Source of the DNA: Bacteroidota bacterium
GTDB taxonomy: Bacteria > Bacteroidota > Bacteroidia > NORP154
Reading direction: 5' to 3'
DNA length: 48,439 nt
NCBI GenBank assembly: GCA_022572355.1
Contig: JACZWC010000034.1
Location: 1 to 48,439 of the forward strand
This document shows positions 33,046 to 44,000 of this stretch, in pieces. The position numbers and the translations under genes were made by a program. Numbering within the stretch: position 1 is the stretch's first letter; every line of letters starts with the position of its first letter. The notes beneath the pieces were generated by a model. It was not told the DNA's origin, did no database searches, and saw only the letters and a list, made by a program, of their open reading frames with translations.

Positions 33046-33074
33046 AAAAGCCAATCTGAAAGGGTTGGCTTTTT
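33046..33074 (+). terminator. Rho-independent terminator after pilin-like gene A
   Basis: AAAAGCCAATC (33046-33056) pairs with GGTTGGCTTTT (33063-33073), with one G-T pair, around a 6-nt loop and with a T-run at its end. It separates or attenuates transcription between the two pilin-like genes. Confidence 0.8.
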
Positions 33075-33132
33075 ATATATATTCATAATTGTAGTACTTT
33101 TACAACGGCCTTGACAAAAGGTTGCCTATCTG

Positions 33133-33738
33133 ATGCAGATGCGTAAAATCGGGACATTTCTAATATTCATCTTGTTGTTACTCGCTGAAAGCGGCGTTTT
33201 TGCTCAATTTAAGATCCTCGAGGACAATTCTGCGCGGATATCTGTGCTTTCAGGAGGAAATGTGCCTTTTGTATTCAACTCTATCAACAAGTACGAAACG
33301 GGCGTTACTTACACCGATTGGACCCGTCTTGGTTTCACATATGTCGACAGTTGTTTGGCCTGCGCAATTGGTTTTGAACTGCATGTTCGTGCTGCGGATA
33401 CGGACCTCGATGGCGCGATTACCAGTGATGATGGTGGTAATACCATACCCTTCAGGGTAATCCAATTACAAGCAAGGAATGCCTTGGGGTTGCCTGCCGG
33501 CCCCACAGTTTATTCTGCACCCACTGAACTGTCTGGCGGAGATGCGATTTTGTTCACAACTGCGGTAGACACCGCTGATGCGACGACGCACCAGGTCTTT
33601 ATTACCTATACAATTGGTACAAATCCCTGCCCATGCCCGCCTGGAAATAACATTCTTGAACAGTCGTTATCGCCAGATCATTACCTGGAGGAGATCATAT
33701 TTACACTATGCAGAATTGGCGATGCGGGCTGTCCTTAG
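33133..33738 (+). CDS. Small secreted surface (pilin-like) protein B
   Basis: 201 residues with a signal peptide ending at VFAQ near residue 24; an ATG at 33139 is an equally good start. It is a paralogue of the preceding gene by the shared GGNVPFVFNSINKYETGV and end motif, but it has more Cys: CLAC, NPCPCPPG and CRIGDAGC. DTDLDGAITSDDGG resembles a calcium-binding loop. Function is not known. It lies between protein A and the usher-like gene, so one of the two could be a tip or minor subunit, by inference. Confidence 0.68.
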   Translation: MQMRKIGTFLIFILLLLAESGVFAQFKILEDNSARISVLSGGNVPFVFNSINKYETGVTYTDWTRLGFTYVDSCLACAIGFELHVRAADTDLDGAITSDDGGNTIPFRVIQLQARNALGLPAGPTVYSAPTELSGGDAILFTTAVDTADATTHQVFITYTIGTNPCPCPPGNNILEQSLSPDHYLEEIIFTLCRIGDAGCP

Positions 33739-34130
33739 TCGGTAGAGCTTGTTCCCTCTTAAAAGTGGATTCAGCGTTTTTTTAAGTCCTTATTTAGAAT
33801 AGTATATATATTATATAACTAATATATATTAACACCGTATAAGGTCAAGCTTACCGAAATCCGTTTAATATCTTAAATTTGGGTAAGATGAGATCAACGA
33901 ATTACCTGTCCGCTGAACTTCGTACTAAAGAAGGCGGGCGAATAAATGCGAATGATCGAATAATTAAATAATTATCTCCGAATTGTGAGAAGCTTTCAGA
34001 CAGTGATGATTAAATCGCGGTGCATAAACGATTTCTGGATGATCAAGGAAAGACAATTCGCATACCTGCCTGCCGGACAGGCGGGTTCGTACAAATTCGT
34101 AATTCGCAGATCGCCAAACGATAAAGGATT
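33739..34130. other. Non-coding region before the usher-like gene
   Basis: No gene is seen in these 392 bp. It holds an AT-rich near-palindrome of TATATA words (about 33805-33830), a possible -7 box TAAATTTG near 33873 without a -33 partner, and a block of ATTCGTA/CGAATT words like those in the element at 16940-17153. A third copy of the GC-rich palindrome lies near its end (34064-34086). Confidence 0.6.
34064..34086. repeat. GC-rich palindromic repeat, third copy
   Basis: ACCTGCCTGCCGGACAGGCG and the following GGT form a near-palindrome related to the perfect copy at 3149-3168. It sits in the non-coding region upstream of the usher-like gene. Confidence 0.7.
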
Positions 34131-37100
34131 GTGAATTTGAGAGTATCATCCGGCATAAGGCGTTTTTTCTCTTCGTTCAGGGCTCAGGCAATACTGTTTT
34201 GTGTGTTGATTACCGGGATATCTTTCGCTCAAAATCCTGATACGGTATCTGTGTCTGATAGTGAAGCGCCTGCACCCATCTTGCTTAACAATGTTCAAAT
34301 CAGTTTTATTAAGTACAAAACATTTCAGAGCGCTGATTCAATTTATTTTAATGTTCTCAAACTTACCAACAACACGCCAGCAAGGGTATCCGGAATAGCA
34401 AACATCCAGGTTCCCTCCGGTTGGAATCTGATTAGCGACAAAACAACATCCGTATCTGTTGGCCCTGGAGAAACAGCCTATGTGCCGGTGCGATTGGCGC
34501 TGTTAAGAACATTAAAGGGAGGTGTCGCTTATGTGGTGAGCGCAACCTATGATTATGATCTCACAAAGCCCCTTTTGAGCAGCACCTGTTACGTAACAAC
34601 ACCGAAGGTAAGTAAGTGGAGGGTCTTTTCACCCAAGAGAATTGTGTATCTGTCCAAGAGGACCCAGTATGAGAAATTCAAATTGGTTTTTGAAAACAAT
34701 GGCAACTACGATGAACTGATAAAGCTCGATTTTAAGGTGGGCGAATCCCTTGAAATGGCCGGAGCCGAAGATGGTGTGCTGACCATGAACTTTGTGATGC
34801 CTGCCAATATGGACACCACCCTGTTTTTTGATGTAAAATTTCTTCCCAAAGAAAATGGGTATGATATTCATAACTGGAGGGGGTCTGATATTCGATTGAC
34901 CGCATCCACATCTGACAAGAAGGAGAGTTATGCCCTGTGGTTTAAATTTTTAAAGAGCTCTCATCGCAATACGGTGCAGGGGGTAACCCCGCTGAACCTG
35001 GATGTAAATGTTAGAAACTTGCTTTCCATCAGGTCAATTGGGTTGGGTATTGCCGTGTACGGAACCATTTTATTCAAGAAGAATAGGGGCCTCACGTACC
35101 AATTGGGTAGTTATAGCCTCCTTCAGTTCAAAAATAAAACAGCAAAGCAGTACTTCGACGACCAATGGAGGTACGGTAGGATACTGCTCACCTATTCGGA
35201 TGAGAAGTTCAGGCTTATATTTGGTGACATCGTGATTGGAATCGAGAGTGGCGCCTATGGCAGGGGCCTCAAGGGATCTTACAAGTTCGGAAAAAACAAG
35301 ATCACGGTGGGAGTCGCCAGAAACCTGTTTTTTCCTCTGAATGCATTTTCTCTGGAGCATCAGATTGACATTGGCAAATCTGTAAGTAGGGTGGATTATG
35401 GGCTCACCTATGTAAATGATGATTACAATAAAATAAACACCGCCGGCGGAGCAGCGGGCCTCAACTTTTCGTTTTTGAAAAATCATGCGATCAGGCTCTT
35501 GCTCGGATATAGCAACGTCAATCATAATTATGATGATTCAACCTTTCGGATCGATGATACCACCTTTGTGAAAACAGATGATCCGGGTGCAACATTCAAT
35601 GGATACGGTTTAATATTGGATTATTCAGGCAGGATATTAAAGAAACTGAGATTCAATTTAAGCAACAGATTTGGTTCAAAGTATCATCAGAGTGTTTACA
35701 AAGGGCGGCACGAGTTGACAGCAAATGTTTGGTATACTTTAAATGAGAGATATTCATTAACGTTAAGGTACGGAAGACATTCCTATGATCCGGCAATATA
35801 CAGGTTCGGCCGGTTGCAACCCAAAAGCGCGTTTACCAGGGACGAGTATCTGGCCATTTTGAGCGCCAAAATTACCGACAAAACATCCCTGCAGATTGGC
35901 CCTCATATTGATTACCAGACGACACAGCGATACAGCTCAATTGACGATAAGATCAATACGCTCTCTTCCAGATCCCTCCGGCTAAATGTGAGGCTTAACC
36001 ACCGGCCAAATTACACCACGCTGATTTCTCCTTATGTTGTTATGGGCTTTTCGGAAATAACGGATTTCCCTGATTCATCGAATGGCATAGAGTACGCTAA
36101 TATATCGGAGCTTACCAAACCATTCTACAATTTTCAGGCGGGATTGAGTTTCAGGAAGAAGCATTGGGGCGTGAATATTTTCTACTATTATGGCCCTTAC
36201 AGTATTGCCAGCCAATCGGCCTATGTGAGCACCGGGCTGTTTCACAAATCCATTACCATATTGCCGTATTTCGAAAAATATATTAAGAAGAATATTCGCC
36301 TGGTATCCTACAACAGTTATACCTATGATGCCAGCAGAAATACACAGCGAATTAATCTCAATTTACGGGTGGAATTTTATCTGAAGAAAGAGTGGATGTT
36401 ATTTATGAGTAATAGCCTGTCTCTTTATTCGCGGATCTCTTCAGAAGGCGGAAAGATCAGCAACCGCACCTATTACCTGGACGTGGGATTCAGAAAGGCA
36501 TTTGATATGCAGCAACCCCGTGTGAAGTACTACAATTTGAAAGTGGTGTGTTTTGAAGATATAAATGGCAACAGGTCATTCGACGATAATGAAAAGGGCA
36601 TTGACAATATTATTATTCAAATTGACAGGCATGTAGATACATCGTCAATAAATCTTGGGAAGTTTGAATTTATAGAAATGATCACCGATCAATTTGGGGA
36701 GATCAATTATTACAAAATCCCGGAGGGTACTTACAAACTCGAGTTTACCCCATTGTTTAAACTGGGGAACCTCTACAACATCAATGGCAAGGAGCAACAT
36801 GTAGTGATCGGATCTAACACTACGCTGTTTGTTCCTTTTGTAAAGGCTAACAAGATAGCAGGCCGGGTTGAAGTTCAAAGAGACGAATATTCATCTGAAG
36901 GAGCTATCAGCTTGGGAGATCTTCGGGTTTCTGCTGTAGATACGGCAGGCAATACCTATTCTACCTTAACGGACAAGAGGGGTGGGTTTGTGTTGTTTGT
37001 TCCTCAGTCAGGAAGATACAAGGTATCTCTTAAAAGCGTGTTTAGCGATAATTTTGTGCTGGAGCAAAATGATTTTGTAGTTGACTTCGATGGTTTTAAG

Positions 37101-37721
37101 GAGTTTGAAATTGTATTCAAATATCGCGAGAAACGTAGGGGAATTAACATAAATGGTGGAAACGGGGTTATACCAAACGGGAGTACTTTTGAAGATAGAA
37201 GGATCAATGGCGGCACAAGTGAACCACAGAATGATCCATCGCCATCCACTAGTCCTCCGGGAAGTACTCCTGACAACAGTCCATCACCAACCACCAGTCC
37301 TTCGGGAGGTACACCAGACAACAACCTATCCCCATCCACCAGCCCTTCCGGAAGTACGCCAAACACATCTTCAACTATTGATATGGGCAATCAGCCTTCA
37401 GAACCATTAGCCCCATCTGATCCTGGAGAATCCCCGTCTCAGCCAGGGTTGGTTGGCAGCGAAACTACACCTGAATCCTCCGGATCTTCCATAACCTGGC
37501 AGCAAACACAATATTATATTGTATTGGGATCCTACGGCTCAAGCGCCGATGCCCGACAATTTTTCGACAACCTTAATTTTAAGGGAAATGCCATGATAGT
37601 AAGAACTCCCCAGAACACATATGAAGTGATATATGGATTCAGAACGGAGCAAGAAGCACGGCAAGATTTACAAAGAAGAAATACGATCTTCCCGGCAGCC
37701 TGGGTTTCCAGGAAGTTGTGA
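34131..37721 (+). CDS. Usher-like outer-membrane barrel protein with SdrD-B-like and SPOR domains
   Basis: 1196 residues from a GTG. A signal peptide ends at ISFAQ (residue 34). Residues 40-285 are Ig-like (KLTNNTPARVSGIANIQVPS, FKLVFENNGNYDELIKLDF). Residues 290-800 are alternating amphipathic strands of a large barrel, with RLIFGDIVIG...GRGLKG recalling the GD...RG segment after the first strands of pilus ushers. From about 801 comes an SdrD-B-like domain (VCFEDINGNRSFDDNEKGID), then a carboxypeptidase-regulatory-like domain. Next is a Pro/Ser/Thr-rich linker with imperfect PSPSTSPSGSTPDN repeats (about 1030-1100). It ends in a SPOR domain from 1121 (QYYIVLGSYGSSADA). Position after two small secreted proteins suggests an export and assembly platform; usher homology is not proven. 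Confidence 0.7.
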   Translation: MNLRVSSGIRRFFSSFRAQAILFCVLITGISFAQNPDTVSVSDSEAPAPILLNNVQISFIKYKTFQSADSIYFNVLKLTNNTPARVSGIANIQVPSGWNLISDKTTSVSVGPGETAYVPVRLALLRTLKGGVAYVVSATYDYDLTKPLLSSTCYVTTPKVSKWRVFSPKRIVYLSKRTQYEKFKLVFENNGNYDELIKLDFKVGESLEMAGAEDGVLTMNFVMPANMDTTLFFDVKFLPKENGYDIHNWRGSDIRLTASTSDKKESYALWFKFLKSSHRNTVQGVTPLNLDVNVRNLLSIRSIGLGIAVYGTILFKKNRGLTYQLGSYSLLQFKNKTAKQYFDDQWRYGRILLTYSDEKFRLIFGDIVIGIESGAYGRGLKGSYKFGKNKITVGVARNLFFPLNAFSLEHQIDIGKSVSRVDYGLTYVNDDYNKINTAGGAAGLNFSFLKNHAIRLLLGYSNVNHNYDDSTFRIDDTTFVKTDDPGATFNGYGLILDYSGRILKKLRFNLSNRFGSKYHQSVYKGRHELTANVWYTLNERYSLTLRYGRHSYDPAIYRFGRLQPKSAFTRDEYLAILSAKITDKTSLQIGPHIDYQTTQRYSSIDDKINTLSSRSLRLNVRLNHRPNYTTLISPYVVMGFSEITDFPDSSNGIEYANISELTKPFYNFQAGLSFRKKHWGVNIFYYYGPYSIASQSAYVSTGLFHKSITILPYFEKYIKKNIRLVSYNSYTYDASRNTQRINLNLRVEFYLKKEWMLFMSNSLSLYSRISSEGGKISNRTYYLDVGFRKAFDMQQPRVKYYNLKVVCFEDINGNRSFDDNEKGIDNIIIQIDRHVDTSSINLGKFEFIEMITDQFGEINYYKIPEGTYKLEFTPLFKLGNLYNINGKEQHVVIGSNTTLFVPFVKANKIAGRVEVQRDEYSSEGAISLGDLRVSAVDTAGNTYSTLTDKRGGFVLFVPQSGRYKVSLKSVFSDNFVLEQNDFVVDFDGFKEFEIVFKYREKRRGININGGNGVIPNGSTFEDRRINGGTSEPQNDPSPSTSPPGSTPDNSPSPTTSPSGGTPDNNLSPSTSPSGSTPNTSSTIDMGNQPSEPLAPSDPGESPSQPGLVGSETTPESSGSSITWQQTQYYIVLGSYGSSADARQFFDNLNFKGNAMIVRTPQNTYEVIYGFRTEQEARQDLQRRNTIFPAAWVSRKL

Positions 37722-38022
37722 TTGCTGTATTTAAATGATTTTCCCGGAATATGATCTGACCTAGGCTTTGCACTAGATAAATTCCTGTATTGAATTTAAC
37801 GAGGCACATTCAGAAATAACATAGAGTGCTGTAAATCAGGAAAATAGTTTGCATTTTCATCAAATTATCAATACTTTCCATTAACTTTTTCCAAAACAAA
37901 GATTTAAAATCTTTTTATAGGAAAATAAATTCTCAAATCCACCTTTATCCGCCAGTTTATTGTGGCGCTGATCTTTATTAAGCTGAGAATAACAAATGTA
38001 ACAACTATAAATTCGTGTAACT
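37722..38022. other. Intergenic region upstream of the giant adhesin gene
   Basis: No gene is seen. It contains an AT-rich hairpin AAAGATT-TAA-AATCTTT near 37899 with T residues after it, which could end the usher-like transcript weakly, and a short hairpin CGCCA/TGGCG at 37950-37966. No promoter matching TTTG-N19-TAnnTTTG was found, although transcription of the adhesin presumably starts here. Confidence 0.5.
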
Positions 38023-41000
38023 ATGATTGAGCAAATCATGAGCAAACTCAAACAAACACTGCGTCTAGTTAAACTACCTGAAAAAAATCATTCAGCAATT
38101 AGATTGATCACTTTGATTCTAATTGTCTTCACGTTGGGAGGGAATATACTATTTGCTCAGCCACTTTCCGGAGTTAAAACCATTGGAGGTGTGGGGCCTG
38201 ATTATGCGAGCTTTACGGATGCTGTAATTGCTTTAAGCGTCAACGGCGTAATGGGGCCTGTAACCTTCAATGTTAGAACCGCTACCTATAATGAGCAAAT
38301 TTCCATTCCAGTAATTGCCGGAGCTTCGGCCGTGAATACAATCACTTTTCAATCTGAAACCGGTGTTAAAACCGATGTGTTGTTAACTCATGTAGGTTCA
38401 TCTTTAAATCCTTATACCATCAGATTAAACTCTGCTGATTTCTTCACTTTTAGAAATATGTCTATCCAAATGACAGGAATAGGTGTTGGTAATACAATTG
38501 AATTATTAAATGGTGCGGATAACAATCATTTTGAAAACAATAATTTGGAAAGAATTCTTCCTATTCAAAATAGAGTCATATACTCTAGTAATACCTTAGA
38601 TATAAATAATGTTATAGAAAACAATAATATTATTGGAGGGAGCTATGGTATATATTTCGAGGGAGTTGATGCAGCCAACCAGGAGACAGGCAATGAGATT
38701 AGAGGAAATACTTTAACGGAACAGTCCTCAAATGGTATTTATATAAGGTTCAATGCTGATATCCAAACTATAGGCAATACAATAATTAATCCATTGTCTA
38801 TTTCAGGAATCACACTTGAACGCTGTGTTGGAACTGCCGGCAACCGTAGCTTAACGGCTAATAACATGGTTCAGGTAAATGCTTCGCAACAGACTTGGGG
38901 TATCGCTGTCACCATATGTGAATATCAGGACATTTTTCACAATAGTGTTCACATAACCGGTAGCAACGCAAAGAGCAGGGCATTTTTCCATCCAACCAAT
39001 AATCCCTCAGATCTCAACATACGGATAAAAAACAACATATTTGCCAATACTGCCGGGGGTCTGGCAATCTATGTCTTCAGGCCAGAGAACATTACTGAAT
39101 CGGATTTCAATAATTATTATGCAACAGGGGCTTTTTTAGCCAAGTGGGGGCCTGCATCGGAAACTAGTTTTCTATTTACCGATTTAGCTGCATTACAGAC
39201 TGCCAGCGGACAGGATGCCAATTCAGTTTCTGTTGATCCTGCTTTTACTTCACCAACAGATTTACACCTCACCATACTTTCGCCAATATCTTTAGTGGGA
39301 ATAGGGCTAAGCTCAATCGTTCCAGATGACATTGATGGTGATATCAGGAATATTGTTACCCCCAACATGGGGGCGGATGAGTTTGTATCACCATGTACTA
39401 CGGTGATTTCCGTAACTACCAGTGGAACAGGAACCTCCTGTAATGGGACTTGCGAAGGTACTGCCACGGCAACGCCATCAGGAGCTACCCCGCCGCTCAC
39501 GTTCATTTGGGATGATCCTTTAACACAATCAACTGCCACGGCTATAGGGTTATGTGCCGGTACTTATAATGTTACGGTTATTGATGCCAACAGTTGCTTG
39601 ACAATTGGGGTTTACATTGTTACGGAACCGGATGTTCTTACAGCGACGACATCGGTGACCGACGTAACCTGCAATAGTAACTGCGATGGAGCTGTAGCTG
39701 CGGTTGTATCAGGAGGCACGCCCCCATATATCTATCAATGGGATGACCCTTTAACACAAACAACAGTCACTGCTGTCGGCTTATGCCCTGGAACTTATAA
39801 TGTCACTGTCACAGATGTAAACGGTTGCGAAACCGGCATATTTGTAGTCAGCCAGGAAGTTTATGTTCCAACTTCCAGTCATAACGTGTTTTTTGATCGT
39901 CCACCTTTGCAGGATTTATCTTTTATCAATGATGGCAGTTTCGGTTTAGTTGATGGAACAATATGGGAAAGCGCTCCGAGTACTTTTGAGCTAACAATGA
40001 CTTTTCCCTCATCCGTTATTCTGGATGAAGTCAGAGTTGCCGGCGGGCAATTTAACGGGCAATTTAATATTCCTCCTTTAATGGAATTACATCGCGGATC
40101 CTCCAGTGGCCCTCTTTTGTTAACGATTGTACTACCTACAGATCTCAACCTGAACAGCTCTACTTTTTCCAATACGGTAAGCAGCGCTGTATATACTTGG
40201 GTAATTACAAGTAATTCCAATGGATTTGCATCGCTCCAGGAAATAGAATGCTTCGGAAGCGGTATTGTTCCTGTTTCTGGAACGGTTAACGAACCTATAG
40301 CGTTGAGCTTAACAACTTCGACTACTGACGCCAGTTGTATTGGCAACGATGGTACTGCTTCAGTCACGGTTACCGGAGGTACGCCGCCTTATTCCTTTTT
40401 ATGGGATGACCCATTAACTCAAACTACTTCTACTGCTGTAGGTCTGACGCCAAACAGCTACGTAGTGCAAGTCACGGATGATAATGGATGTATTTCTACA
40501 GAAACCGCTGTGGTCGGTGATGGCTGTATAGGCTGCGGCGTACTAGCAACGGCCAATGCAGGTGCTGATGCTGCTATATGTGAGGGCTCAACGCATACCA
40601 TGGCTGGATCATTTGGAGGTTCAGCTTCATCTATTCTTTGGACAACATCTGGTAGTGGAGTCTTTACGCTGGATACTGATCCAACAACAACTTATACCCC
40701 ATCTGCGGCAGACATTACTGCAGGCACAGTTACGCTTACCATTACAACAGATGATCCTGATGGTGCCGGGCCCTGCTTGGCAGCAACTGACTTCATGATC
40801 TTAACAATTAATCCTATTGCCACCACTTCTGCCGGAGCAGATGCCACTATTTGTGAGGGTTCAAACCATGTAATGGCGGGTAGCTTTGGTGGTGGTGCTT
40901 CTTCAATTACGTGGACGACCTCAGGTACGGGAGCCTTTACACTGGCCACTGACCCAACAACCCTGTATACACCTTCAGCAGCAGACATCTTAGCCGGAAC

Positions 41001-44000
41001 TGTTACACTCACCATTACAACGGATGACCCTGCAGGGCCTTGTGGGACCGCAACGGACTTTATGATATTGACGATTAACCCACTAGCTACCACATCAGCG
41101 GGTGCGGATGCAACTATTTGCTCTGGTTCTACGCATACAATGGCCGGTACATTTGGCGGTGGAGCTTCTTCCATTACATGGACAACTTCTGGGACGGGAG
41201 TTTTAACATTGGCTAGTGACCCAACAACGGTGTACACGCCTTCTGCTGCGGATATCACGGCAGGTACAGTTACACTCACCATTACGACGGATGATCCTGA
41301 TGGAGCCGGGCCATGTCTTGCGGTTACGGATTTTATGGTGCTTACAATCAATCCCGTTGCCACAACTTCGGCGGGTGCAGATGTAACAATATGTGAAGGG
41401 TCAACAAATGTAATGGCGGGTAGTTTTGGTGGGTCGGCTTCTTCTATTACTTGGACGACTTCTGGTTCTGGTGTTTTTGTTCTCGCTACTAGCCCAACAA
41501 CAACTTATACGCCTTCAGCTGCGGATATTACAGCCGGCACGGTTACGTTGACCATCACAACCGATGATCCAGATGGAGCTGGTCCTTGTCTCGCAGCAAC
41601 AGACTTTATGATTTTGACCATTGATCCACTGGCGGCCACATCAGCGGGTGCGAATGCCACTATTTGTTCGGGTTCTACACATACCATGGCCGGTACATTT
41701 GGTGGTGGGGCTTCCTCTATTACATGGACGACTTCAGGTACAGGTGCCTTTACATTGGCTACAGATCCAACAACTGTTTATACACCATCAGCAGCTGATA
41801 TTACAGCGGGTACTGTCACTCTTACCATTACAACAGATGATCCTGCAGGACCTTGCGGTTCAGTTACCGACTTTATGATTTTGACCATTAATCTGTTGGC
41901 TACCACATCTGCTGGTGCGGATGCAACGATCTGTTCTGGTTCAACCCATACCATGTCGGGTACCTTCGGTGGTGGCGCTTCTTCAATTACATGGACAACC
42001 TCTGGCACAGGAGTCTTTACATTGCCTACTGATCCAACAACTGTTTATACTCCTTCAGCTGCTGATGTTTTGGCCGGGACCGTTACATTGACTATTACAA
42101 CAGATGATCCAGCTGGACCATGTCCTTCGGTTTCAGATGATATGATACTAACAATTGATCCTGCGGCTACCGTGTCGGCTGGCGTCGATGCTACTATTTG
42201 TGAGGGTTCTACTCATACAATGGCGGGGATATTTGGTGGTGGCGCTTCTTCAATCACATGGACAACCAGTGGTGATGGAGGATTTGCTTTAGTTACCGAT
42301 CCTACAACGGTATACACGCCGGGTGCTGCCGATATATTAGCAGGTACTGTTACGCTCACCATCACAACAGATGATCCTGCCGGGCCTTGTGGTACTGCTA
42401 CGGACTTTATGATTTTGACTATCAACCCAATTGCTACGGTTGCTGCCGGGCCAGATGCTACGATCTGTTCAGGTTCTACGCATACCATGGCAGGTAGTTT
42501 TGGCGGTTCAGCGTCTTCTATTACATGGACAACCAGTGGTGATGGAGGATTTGTTTTAGTTACCGATCCAACAACAGTATACACTCCAGGTGCTGCTGAT
42601 ATTCTTGCTGGTACTGTTACCCTTACCATCACAACAGATGATCCAGATGGTGCTGGTCCTTGCTTGGCTGCTACGGACTTTATGATTCTCACAATCAATC
42701 CTATTGCTACAACAACTGCGGGTCCGGATGCCACAATTTGTGAGGGTTCAACACATACTATGGCGGGTGCATTTGGTGGTTCAGCATCTTCTATTACCTG
42801 GACAACCTCTGGTACTGGAGTCTTTGTGCTGGCTACTGACCCAACAACAACTTACACGCCTTCTGCCGCTGATATATTGGCGGGTACTGTTACCCTTACC
42901 ATTACAACAGATGATCCAGATGGTGCTGGTCCTTGTCCAGCAGCAACAGACTTTATGATACTGACGATCAATCTACTGGCTACTGTAGCTGCCGGTGCTG
43001 ATGTTACCATTTGTGAGGGTTCTACCAATGTGATGGCGGGTAGCTTTGGTGGTGGGGCCTCTTCTATTACATGGACAACTTCCGGAACAGGTGTCTTTGT
43101 GTTGGCTACTGATCCTACTACCGTGTACACGCCTTCGGCGGCGGATATACTGGCCGGTACTGTCACACTTACCATTACAACAGATGACCCAGCCGGGCCC
43201 TGTGGTTCAGTTACTGACTTTATGATCCTAACTATAAATCCACTGGCTACAACATCTGCCGGTGCCGATGCAACTATCTGTTCTGGTTCTACGCACACGA
43301 TGGCCGGTTCATTTGGTGGTGGGGCTTCCTCTATTACATGGACAACATCAGGTACCGGTGCCTTTACTTTGGCCACTGACCCAACAACTGTTTATACACC
43401 TTCTGCTGCAGATATTACAGCGGGAACTGTTACGCTCACCATTACAACGGATGATCCTGCTGGTCCTTGTGGTACAGCTACGGACTTCATGATTTTGACG
43501 ATCAACCCGATTGCTACGGTTGCTGCCGGGGCTGATGCCACCATTTGTGAGGGATCAACCCATACCATGGCGGGTGCCTTTGGCGGATCGGCGACTTCCA
43601 TTACATGGGCAACCAGCGGTGACGGAGCATTTGCCTTGGTTACCGATCCAACAACAGTGTATACCCCAGGTGCTGCGGATATTTTGGCTGGTACAGTTAC
43701 GCTTACCATAACAACAGACGATCCTGATGGTGCCGGGCCCTGCTTGGCCGCAACTGACTTTATGATTCTCACCATCAATCCTATTGCCACCACTTCTGCC
43801 GGTGCGGATGCTACTATTTGTGAGGGTTCTACACACACCATGGCAGGTAGCTTCGGTGGTTCAGCTTCTTCTATTACATGGACAACAAGTGGTGATGGAG
43901 CATTTGTGTTAGCAACTAATCCATTAACTACCTATACACCAGGTGCAGCAGATATACTAGCGGGTACTGTAACCCTTACCATTACAACTGACGACCCTGA

